Assembly: GCA_036768485.1 (NCBI GenBank)
Contig: JAVLUZ010000191.1
Span: forward strand, 1,524,953-1,588,952
Direction: 5' to 3'
From: Mermis nigrescens
Lineage: Eukaryota > Nematoda > Enoplea > Mermithida > Mermithidae
Length of the DNA: 64,000 bases
Below, in pieces: positions 51,001 to 58,061 of this stretch (position 1 is its first letter; each line of letters opens with the position of its first letter). The notes beneath the pieces were generated by a model that was not told the DNA's origin, searched no databases, and saw only the letters and a list, made by a program, of their open reading frames with translations. The position numbers were made by a program, and so were the translations under genes.

Positions 51001-54000
51001 TCCAAAGGTCAAAAAATGCTTAACCAACTAGACCCCTTAGAATTTTCTTGCAGCCCATGCATGGATTCCACCATCGGTATTGTACGGGAGAGAATCGCTA
51101 ATAAGCTGGTGCGGAGATTACTAGTGCCGTTGCGTAAAAAAATATGTAAATACATAAAATTGACACTTTTTGATGCATTTTCAATCAAAAATTTTGTGCC
51201 GAGTCATTTAATAAGTGTATTAGTCATCGTAGATGCGTGATTCAAACACTAATCTCACATCAGATCTTATGTCCATGTTGTTTGAACTTTTAAGTTGCTT
51301 CTTTGTATTTATGTATGTAAATCGCAATGAATTCTCAAATGCTTTTGCGCACGCTTGGGTATATGGGGGGTCAGAGGGGTCTTATTACACCTGCCTGAGT
51401 TTTTAAAAAATCAGGTGCTGTTGAACGATTTTGAGAAAACGAAAGGTGCAGCAGGCAATTTTTGAGATTACTACGGAAAAAAGGTCAAAATTTTACCTGA
51501 AAGAGGTAAACATATCAAAATTTTTCAGCGCTTCGCGCAGTATTGATAATTTTTTGTATTTTTCTATCGCTAGCAGCCAGGGGCGGATTTGAGGGGGGCG
51601 GGGGGCGGCCGCCCCCCATTGGGCAAAAATATTTGGCGAGATAAAGAATGGATATGCGATTTGCAATGATTTTTGGCCAACAGTGACCATAATTTTTCGA
51701 ATTTTTCAGGCGCTACGCGCCGGATTATACTTATTAATGACATTTATTTACTTTCTTGGCGACCTGGAAGCCATTTTCTGTTCATGTAGGTTTCAAAACA
51801 ATTTTGACAGCAGAAACAGCTATTTTTGCATAGTTTTCTTCTATTTTCAATTAAAAATTTCGATGTTTCGCATCAAATGCTATAAATACAGGAAATCAAG
51901 CAGTAAATCATGCTTTTTGATGTCTATCGCCTTAATTTCACAAATTTTCCAGCGCTTCGCGCCAGATTTTTGTTAAAGTCAAACGCGGTTTTTTTGTATC
52001 CGGAAAAGACTTTTCCCGATGAACAAAGACTTTTCGGGACCGTCTTTTGTACATGTACAAAGATTTTTGGGAAGACAAAAATTGCAAAAAAAGTCAAAAA
52101 TTCGCAAAAATGTTTAGGGCGCTTTGCGCCGAAATGAGTAATGTGTGTTCTATATATATTATAATGGCAGAAATTGCATTTCAAAAGGAAAAATGTCAAA
52201 TTTTTATGGCGCTCTGCGCCGTTTAAAGACGATTCTCATTGATTTTTGCCCTTAGAGACCCAGAAATTAGCTAAAATACACTACCAAAAGTCGAACAACT
52301 CTGATTTTACCACACTAGAATCGCTAACTGTACCGTACTATAATGCACAAAAATTTGTGTGTGCAAAATATACAAAAACTAACTATGGGGACCATCTTTG
52401 TACATGTACACACGGAACCTGTACAAAAAAAACCACTGAAGTCAACGAAATTTAATGATTTTTTTCCACAAAATTGTCGAATATTTTAAAATTTTAAGAA
52501 AACAAATGTTGCGTCAAAATTGATTTTTTGTTAAAGTATACAATGTAAAACACCGAAAAAACGCTATTTCGCGTGTTAAGTGCAAATTTCTGGACCTACT
52601 TTTTGACTGTTTTTGGAAAAGTTGGGATGCCGCCCCCCCCCCCCCGTAGGAAAATCCTAGATCCGCCACTGTTAGCAGCCCATAAATTGGCTGAACTTCA
52701 CTTATAAGCGTCAATAAACCCAGTTTGCCAGTTTGCTACACATAACGTGCTGCTGTACCATTTTCACTGACTTTTGTGGGAACCATCTTTGTGCATGTAT
52801 AAAGAGACCGTTTACAAAAACAATGACCACAATTTACTATATGACGATTCTTGGATTTCACCCCTTCCCCCTCTGGCCACCTCTATCTTGCCCATCTATG
52901 CTTTTGCGACTATTTCAAAATTTACTAAACATTTGACTTTCCTGTAATAGTACTTTCTAAAGGGCTTAGGTGGGTGAGAGAGAATTGTACCTCTTCCTAA
53001 AAGTTTGGAAAATTGGATGCATACTGTTAAGCGCTTTTTTGATAACGCACCAAGGTATCACTGAAACATTTTCGAGTTTATTGTAGAAAGCCCGACTCTT
53101 TCATCCGAATTCTTCAATCAATTTGGCTAGTTTATAGAATCTTCTTTTCAAATAGAATAAAATATTAGTAAAATATTATAAAAATTGAGATATTATTACT
53201 GCTTTGATCTTCAAAAATCATGCTGAAAAGTGCCGTAAGCTCAACATCGTGTGACAGTATCTGTCTGTGTCTGTCTGACCCATCTGGTGTAATATCCACA
53301 CATGGGTGTGGGAGGGTCTGCGGGGTCTGGTTGGACCTCCTAGAATCCCTTGGACCCTCAAAATCGATAAGCCACCAGAATTGAATTTTATATGCTATTT
53401 TTATCGATTTTGCCCCATCATCCCCTAGAATTTGGCTGCTGCCCATTGCATGTATGATTCATTGTATTAACGTTTTTCTCCATTATCCCTACCTTGCCCA
53501 TGTCTGGCATCGTGTATTGTACCAGTTCAGTATCTTAATCACACATAGGGAGGGGGTAGGGAAAGTATCTTCCGCCCCTCAGGCCATTTTAGACCACAAC
53601 CTATTGCTCGAACCATAAAAAGCATCAATGTCTAAAATTATGATTTCAATTACGTATAATACTCATTTCTAGCGCAGTGGACAGTTCAATTCATTCATTC
53701 AGAGATTTTTCTTCCATTCATTAGTATTTATTTGATGTGACGGGTCATTTCTTCGACCTTAGTGTCATTTATTTTCGTGCGAATTCAACCACAAATATTC
53801 ATGAAGAATAAGGTATATTGGATTAAGCAGAGATCAAAATTTATGAAAAGTTGGCACGATAGCGAAATAATCATCATCTACCCCTCCCTCTGAAATAAAT
53901 TCGGGTTACCCCTCCCGGAACTTTTGATCTTGTAATAAACCGTTTTTTGGTCCGTTAGCGCAATTACCTATGCACGAAATTCTTCTAGGCTAGATCCGGC

Positions 54001-54269
54001 CCTAATTAGACCCGGTCGCGTGGATTTTAAGCAAGAAATAACCTACTGCGATAGATACCAGCTTACGCAGCTATTCCAGCGATTTTATCACAATGTTGAG
54101 CGTGTGATCGAAAAATCCGAAGACCTTCGCCGACGCCATCGAACGCTTGGGTTTAACGAAAATTTCGGCTGCGCAAGTTCAAGGCCACCTTTTGATGTAT
54201 AAGGATGACCATGAAGCCTCCATACGAAATGCTGAAAACATTGTGAAGAAAGATGAAAGGATACCTTAA
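36035..54269 (+). CDS. BCS1L: Mitochondrial chaperone BCS1 (AAA ATPase), 8 exons, last exon frameshifted
   Basis: BCS1 is an inner-membrane AAA ATPase that inserts the Rieske iron-sulfur protein into complex III. Exons: 36035-36219, 41186-41323, 42413-42546, 45487-45681, 47367-47430, 47900-48069, 50654-50771 and 53989-54269. All junctions are GT-AG and phases agree (2,2,1,1,2,1,2). The N-terminus has [20 protein letters not shown], the family's [11 protein letters not shown] membrane/import region. Walker [10 protein letters not shown] is in exon 5, Walker [12 protein letters not shown] in exon 6, sensor MTTN in exon 7 and the arginine-finger region RPGRVD in exon 8. Corrected length is about 427 residues, against 419 in human. 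One extra base near 54119-54125 shifts the frame in exon 8; the uncorrected frame stops at about 54202, while the C-terminal [13 protein letters not shown] block and the stop at 54267-54269 lie in the other phase. This is an assembly error or a real lesion. The start is supported by the match of the first residues to the family. Confidence 0.95.
36243..36415 (+). mobile_element. Family G hAT-type MITE in BCS1 intron 1
   Basis: The 173 bp element has inverted ends CAGGCACGTAGC / GCTATGTGCCTG and a perfect 8 bp target duplication CTTACAAA (36235-36242 and 36416-36423) fitting nTnnnnAn. It begins only 24 bases after the exon 1 splice donor. Confidence 0.9.
37215..37380. repeat. Family A and family B fragments
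   Basis: 37225-37290 resembles a degraded family A end (CATGGGCTGCAGCCAAATTCTGGAGGGTC in part). 37298-37375 has TTTTTTTGTACGAG and TTTGTACATGTACAAAGA of family B. No boundaries can be fixed. Confidence 0.4.
37607..39290 (+). mobile_element. Family B hAT-type MITE split by a nested family C element
   Basis: The left end CAGTGTCTTCTTTGTATTC and right end TACAAAAAACACTG are flanked by a perfect target duplication ATTGCAAT (37599-37606 and 39291-39298). Removing the nested 1.2 kb element and one copy of its target duplication leaves about 453 bp, the size of other complete family B copies. The interior has paired GGCGC...GCGCC modules (near 38985 and 39070) and the TTTGTACATGTACAAA palindrome. 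It lies in BCS1 intron 1. Confidence 0.92.
37682..38904 (+). mobile_element. Family C hAT-type element nested in family B
   Basis: Inverted ends TAGGGATCGACCGGAG / CTCCGGTCGATCCCTA; perfect 8 bp target duplication CTTTGTAC (37674-37681 and 38905-38912), fitting nTnnnnAn. About 100 bp inside each end is packed with CTCCGG/CCGGAG hexamers, the likely subterminal binding array. The 1,223 bp interior has no transposase; part of it (about 38240-38340) matches the interior of family D in reverse. Open frames in the hexamer arrays are artefacts of the repeat. Confidence 0.92.
39299..40259. other. BCS1 intron 1 sequence with repeat scraps
   Basis: A family B fragment at about 39640-39720 (CATTGTACAAAGATGG ... 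AAAAAAACGGTG). The rest is not recognised. Confidence 0.4.
40268..40691 (-). mobile_element. Family B hAT-type MITE, reverse orientation
   Basis: It runs from AGTGTTTTTTGT to TACAAAAAACACTG, 424 bp. GCAAGGCG is present on both sides (40260-40267 and 40692-40699). GGCGCTAAGCGCC and the TTTGTGCATGTACAAAGA block are present. It lies in BCS1 intron 1. Confidence 0.88.
41440..42075. repeat. Family K repeat, two copies facing each other in intron 2
   Basis: 41440-41635 and, in reverse, about 41925-42075 share a block with GGCCATTTT, CAATTTTTGGCCAAAAA and GTCAAAATTT followed by CTGGCTTTG, then a G-rich tail. Related pieces are at about 49195-49345 and 58620-58870. Ends and target duplications were not resolved. 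Confidence 0.6.
42562..43152. mobile_element. MITE with about 65 bp inverted repeats (CAGGGTGGCCCATAAAA)
   Basis: CAGGGTGGCCCATAAAAAGG at the left pairs with the right end over about 65 bp. TATATACATAT flanks both sides, but in an AT-repeat context the true target duplication could be as short as TA, as in Tc1/mariner elements. 591 bp, non-coding. It begins 16 bases after the BCS1 exon 3 end at 42546. Confidence 0.85.
43509..44449. mobile_element. MITE with GGCCC ends and 3 bp duplication (PIF/Harbinger-like)
   Basis: The left end GGCCCGGTTGCTGCTCGACTT and the right end, read backwards GGCCCATCTACTCGACTT, form a TIR of about 40 bp. CTA flanks both sides (43506-43508 and 44450-44452). Inside, ATTAAGG and CTTAATG words recur in both orientations with GTCGAGCAACC-type motifs. 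941 bp, no transposase. A 3 bp duplication and GG-starting ends point to PIF/Harbinger, without proof. Confidence 0.75.
44453..45486. other. BCS1 intron 3 remainder
   Basis: G-rich and C-rich runs at about 44505-44535 and 44620 suggest another small MITE pair, not resolved. Nothing else recognised. Confidence 0.35.
45682..46595. other. BCS1 intron 4, left part
   Basis: 46170-46290 resembles the shared interior of families C and D (a G/C-run block then CAACAACAC). Otherwise nothing recognised. Confidence 0.35.
46604..47182. mobile_element. Family E hAT-type MITE in BCS1 intron 4
   Basis: Inverted ends CAGGGGCGTAACCAGG / CCTGGTTACGCCCCTG are perfect over 16 bases. Flanks CATTTGCA (46596-46603) and CATTTTCA (47183-47190) match at 7 of 8. 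Two GGCGCTTCGC hairpin-like modules (46745-46760, 46840-46855) are inside. 579 bp, non-coding. Confidence 0.9.
48130..48882 (-). mobile_element. Family B element with internal duplication
   Basis: It starts GTGATTTTTGTACAAG and ends GAGTACAAAAAACGCAG, so one pair of family B ends encloses about 750 bp. The interior is doubled: the block from CTTTGTACATTTTGTACA to GTCTTCCCAAAAATC occurs twice, each with GGCGCGAAGC- or GGCGCTAAGCGCC-type modules. No clean target duplication was found. It lies in BCS1 intron 6. Confidence 0.75.
48883..49965. other. BCS1 intron 6 middle part
   Basis: A family K piece at about 49195-49345; the rest is unrecognised AT-rich sequence. Confidence 0.4.
49974..50244 (+). 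mobile_element. Family A hAT-type MITE in BCS1 intron 6
   Basis: 271 bp from CACACCTGGGCGTGG to GCTGCCCACGTATG, with all interior blocks. Flanks GTTTCCAC (49966-49973) and GTCTCCAT (50245-50252) agree at 6 of 8 and fit nTnnnnAn. A further, heavily deleted relative in reverse lies at about 50970-51065. Confidence 0.88.
51066..51569. other. BCS1 intron 7, left part
   Basis: No coding evidence; a CTTCGCGCAG half-hairpin at 51530 resembles the modules of families B and E. Confidence 0.35.
51578..52671 (+). mobile_element. Family F hAT-type element in BCS1 intron 7
   Basis: The left end CAGGGGCGGATTTGAGGGGG with GGCGGCCGCCCCCC and the right end CCTAGATCCGCCACTG form inverted tips. Flanks CTAGCAGC (51570-51577) and TTAGCAGC (52672-52679) match at 7 of 8. 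The 1,094 bp include a nested family B copy and several GGCGC...GCGCC modules (51710, 51950). No transposase. Confidence 0.87.
51984..52438 (+). mobile_element. Family B hAT-type MITE nested in family F
   Basis: 455 bp from CGCGGTTTTTTTGTATCC to TACAAAAAAAACCACTG. AAGTCAAA (51976-51983) and AAGTCAAC (52439-52446) flank it. The TTTGTACATGTACAAAGA palindrome and two GGCGC-type modules are present. This gives the order of events: F first, B into F. Confidence 0.9.
52680..53290. other. BCS1 intron 7, middle part
   Basis: A family B fragment at about 52775-52830 (GGGAACCATCTTTGTGCATG). Otherwise nothing recognised. Confidence 0.4.
53295..53455 (+). mobile_element. Diverged, shortened family A relative
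   Basis: It starts CACACATGGGTGTGGGAGG and ends GCTGCCCATTGCATGTATG with a shortened interior. The flanks do not match convincingly. Confidence 0.55.
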
Positions 54270-54285
54270 CGAGCTTTGTCGCCAA

Positions 54286-54536
54286 CACACGTGGGCGTGG
54301 GGGTTTATGGGCATACACCCTCCAGAAGGCCGAATCCCCCCTCCAGATATCAAAATACCCCCCCCAGAATTCATTTTTTGAAAATTTTTTCGCAATTTTT
54401 TGATGCCAATGGATAGTGCTCGAGGTGAGACGTTGAAAAATGGTGTTTTTCGCCATACCGCCATTTTTTAGACCATTTTTTGACCTTTGAAAAATCTAGC
54501 AACCCCCCGCCAGAATTTTGGTGCTGCCCACATATG
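54286..54536 (+). mobile_element. Family A hAT-type MITE directly after the BCS1 stop codon
   Basis: 251 bp from CACACGTGGGCGTGG to GCTGCCCACATATG. Flanks GTCGCCAA (54278-54285) and GTCACCAA (54537-54544) match at 7 of 8, fitting nTnnnnAn. It begins 16 bases past the BCS1 stop, so it lies in what should be the 3' UTR. The first AATAAA after it is near 54742. Confidence 0.9.
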
Positions 54537-54544
54537 GTCACCAA

Positions 54545-55769
54545 TTATTTGCGATTAGGTACATTCTTTCTTCACGTATTTCGATTTTTCGTCCAATTCT
54601 TTTGTAAATCGTTGTTATTGCTGCTTACTGTTTTGTTATTTTCTATTCACCCAATTAGATTTAGGGTGGAAATTTCTCTCATTTCCATGTATGGAGGATA
54701 GAGAGGGTCGTATTTACGGGGACCGCACCGCCCCTTAGCCTGAATAAATTATTTAAAAGCTACGATAAATATATTTTTCGTAAAATCTTCGAATTTGTAT
54801 CGCTTTTCGCCATATGTAAAGTTTTTTCCATAATCAGGTTGACAAAAACGGCACTTTTTATAGTATTGTGTTGAAAAATTCGTTTCTCAAAAAGTTCGGA
54901 TTTTATGATATCAATGGATAGAGCATATCGAAAAACGTCGAAAAGTGCGGTTTTTGCGAGCTATCCCGACCATATTTTCGAGATGTCCAGATTATGTCGG
55001 GTCTGCCCTCTTCTTGAGCTAATCCTGGATGCGGGCCTGGAGAAAATGATAGATACCTACTTAATTTTAAACGAACTATGGGTACGTTTTTAGCGAAATC
55101 CAATAAGAATTTTAAAACCAAGTTTTCTATAATTGCATTGTCGTAATAATCCAAAGCTGTCAGCTTATTTTGGGTGAAAATCATTAGAGAAAGAGTGCAG
55201 AGATCGCGTGAAACTATAATGCCTTTTGGTTTGTCATAGAATCTCATTAAAAAGTTAAGGAATAATTTTCTTTCGAATCAGGAAATATTGTCGAAGATCA
55301 TCAGCTAAGGAATCTGTTTTAGGTAATTACATTACCTACTTATCTACATATGCCCTTCAAACGTAGACATAATAGATACAAATAAGTATGCAATATGCAT
55401 TTTTCCTTCAGCATCACAAACATATGTAGCATCCGCAGCAGCGCAATTTTTTTCAGTCCTTCGAAATGCAAGACGGAGATATTTACGTATTTTGTGTGCT
55501 CTCTTAAATGACCGTAGCGCAGCTGCCCTAGTAGAAATGATGTCATGCATTGTTTACGCTAAAAAACGGCTAAGCGGCAGAAAGGCGAACATTGCTATTA
55601 CATAAAGAACGCAGTACCTGTTGAAAGTCTCGTTTAATAATTCAATGCCAAAACAAAATGTGCCTTTCAATCAAAACAGATCAACTCTAGAATTTATGGC
55701 GTTTTACGGACACGTTGAGCCAATATGAGTTCTGCGCCTTAAACTTAGCCTAAAGCAGCGTTTGTATGA
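54545..55769. other. Region downstream of BCS1
   Basis: 54705-55045 ends in CTGGATGCGGGCCTGG and may be another small MITE with GGCCCG-type tips, not resolved. A minus-strand frame of 68 codons (55344-55550) over a slightly GC-richer patch has no recognisable domain and is open in two phases. Confidence 0.35.
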
Positions 55770-55913
55770 ATGGCTTGGCAGATAGTTCCAGGAGAAATCG
55801 CTGTTTGCGGCCTTAGTGCATTCAGTATTCTTTTAATTTTTGCGGTTGTTCTATGGTATCGATGTTGTAAAAGGGAGCCTTCGATGGAGGATAATGATAC
55901 GCAGCAGTTGTAA
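55770..55913 (+). CDS. Possible single-pass membrane microprotein
   Basis: A 47-residue frame starts at ATG 55770 and ends at TAA 55911-55913. It has a short N-terminus (MAWQIVPGEIAVCGL), one strongly hydrophobic helix (about residues 15-30, AFSILLIFAVVLWY), a juxtamembrane RCCKRE with two cysteines that could be acylated, and an acidic tail. AATAAA follows at 55939-55944, giving a compact 3' end. TTGGCAG just after the ATG could instead be a splice acceptor, making this the last exon of a longer gene. No family recognised. Confidence 0.35.
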   Translation: MAWQIVPGEIAVCGLSAFSILLIFAVVLWYRCCKREPSMEDNDTQQL

Positions 55914-55949
55914 CAAATCGTAACTACCGCCGTTTAGAAATAAAGGTTA

Positions 55950-56899
55950 GTTGAAGTAGGTTCAGACATATGTGCATATACTTATATAAACACCTCGACT
56001 TAAAGTGAAATTGATAAATTCATTCGTTTGGTCGAATTTCCGTAAAGTGGCGGTTTTTATCTAGACTAATTTAAAGGTCAAGCAAGGATACACAAATAAA
56101 AGATAATTATTTTTACTGTATCAGAAAAAAGTAATTCTCCTGGCCGGCCCGGTTGACGGAAGGTCAGTGGTGGGGGTGAAGAATGGGGTATACCGTTTTT
56201 GTTTTGCTTTTTGGTCCGTTTGTCAACCAAATTTTTTGAAAGATGGAAAAAATTTCCGGGCTTGGTTGGTCTTTGCGGGAAATTTTTTAATTGCAAAAAT
56301 GCGTTTTGAAGGTGAAATTTCAATTGTTTTCGATCGTTACGTGTCGGATCGATTTAATTTTATAATCACTTGTTTTTGATGTTTAAGCCGCGCTGATTGC
56401 AGCACTTTTACCGATAATTTATTCTAGAACTTCACAATTGAAAATCCACACCTTCTACACGGATTTAGACAATTTTTGTAATGCCAAAATGCGTTTTTTT
56501 AGACAGCTGAAATTTTAGAATTTTCTAGCGCATTGCGCCATATTTATAAATTATTGAGTTTTTATAGTCAAAAGCGACATCAGAAATTGGCTAGGATGCT
56601 CTACTGAAGGAAGGAAAATTAAGATTTAATGAAATTAACGTACCTATTACTGATCGTGATACCGATTCCTAATAGAGCGCAAAATTTTTTACAAAAGTGG
56701 GCTAATATTGAGAATAAGGTGACCTCCTAGAAATTAACTTTGCATGGATGATTTAATTTAATTAAGGGTCAAGGAATTCAAATCTGAAAGAATTAGGTGT
56801 CGGTCGGCATTATTGACCGAGTTACAGGCTGTTGAACTTCATGTGTTCAAGGATAACAAATTAATTGAGGCGAACTGGGCTATTCTCAATATTGCCGTT
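55950..56899. other. Stretch without recognised genes
   Basis: At about 56695-56730 the sequence TATTGAGAATAAGGTGACCT matches in reverse the piece at 57315-57345 inside the neighbouring foldback. Confidence 0.4.
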
Positions 56900-57815
56900 T
56901 TTACTTCTATTATACTTAGGCTTAGGCTTAGTATATCTGAAAAGGTGTTTAATGCTGCTTAGGTCGAGGTCGCTCCCGCTCAGGTCGATGTATAGATGCT
57001 TAGGTCTTAGTATATCTGAAAAGGTGTTTAAAGCTACTTAGGTCGAGGTCGCTCCGCTCAGGTCGATGTATAGATGCTTATACTCATGTACAAATTTTCA
57101 AAAAAACGTGATTTTATGCCTTTTCAAGCAATAATCTATAACATAGATGTTGAAAACACGATCTGTCAACCATGAGAGTGAAAAAAATCTTTGACAAAAT
57201 TTTTTTTGCACATTTTTTTCACTCACATGGTTTTTCCCACAGTTTTTTCGACCTCTAAGTTAAAGATTATTGTTTCAAAAGGCATAAAATCACGTGTTTT
57301 TTTGAAAATTTGACAAGGTCACCTTTTTCTCAATATACTCCCACAAAGTGTATCAACCACCTCCGTTACAATACTTAGGAGTAGGTTAAGAATATGGTAC
57401 TTTCAGAATACTAAAAATGAACTTCAGCAAAGCGAATTTTTCGCTCAGTACTTAGAACATGTTGAAAGAAAGCGCGGAAAAAATTTTATCCGTCTATGAT
57501 CAATTTTACAAAAGCTATGGGTTTCGTTAATTAGCCTCTTCTCGACCTAAGCAAGCATCTTCTCGACCAAAGTATTTCAAGATTCAAACAGCTGAATGCA
57601 GCACTCATGCAGATACCCAATTTACGTCGACCTAAGCATCTATACATCGACCTAAGCGGATCTATACATCGACCTAAGCATCTATACATCGATCTACTCA
57701 TCTATACATCGACCTAAGCATATATACATCGACTCGAGCAGGAGCGACCTCGACCTAAGCAGCTTAAAACACCTTTCCAGATATACTAAGCCTAAGCCTA
57801 AGTATAATAGAAGCA
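56900..57815. mobile_element. Foldback-like element with about 110 bp inverted ends and internal arrays
   Basis: Both ends carry CTTCTATTATACTTAGGC and AGTATATCTG followed by AAAGGTGTTT, in inverted orientation. Next to them are repeated TCGACCTAAGCATCTATACA units, two on the left and about six on the right. A second inverted pair lies inside (57090-57160 against 57250-57320: CAAAAAAACGTGATTTTATG and its reverse). Non-coding. Ends and target duplication are not fixed, so class is unknown. Confidence 0.65.
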
Positions 57816-58061
57816 AAAAATTAGATTTTTGTATATCTTGTCAAGTAAAACCGAAAAAAACATGCCAAAAAATTTGAAAATTTTTTTGAGTTTTTTAAAA
57901 TTTCAAGCAGCTTTTCGCGCCTTTTTTCTTTTTTCTCCTTCATTGCTATGCTTCCTTCCGTAATTTCAGCCCATATTATTCATTTCTGACAAGTGTGTAA
58001 GTCCTTGGATCGAACCGCTTAATCGTCCCACCCAACACTCACATAGAGAGTTGCCTGCAAC

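Noticed and set aside
56911..56935. TTAGGC repeats resembling a nematode telomere
   Set aside because: Only about two and a half units occur, mirrored at 57785-57805 as part of the inverted ends of a foldback element.
57600..57760. Regularly spaced short repeats as a CRISPR-like array
   Set aside because: Units are directly adjacent, degenerate and mirrored at the other end of a foldback element, without spacers, in an animal genome.
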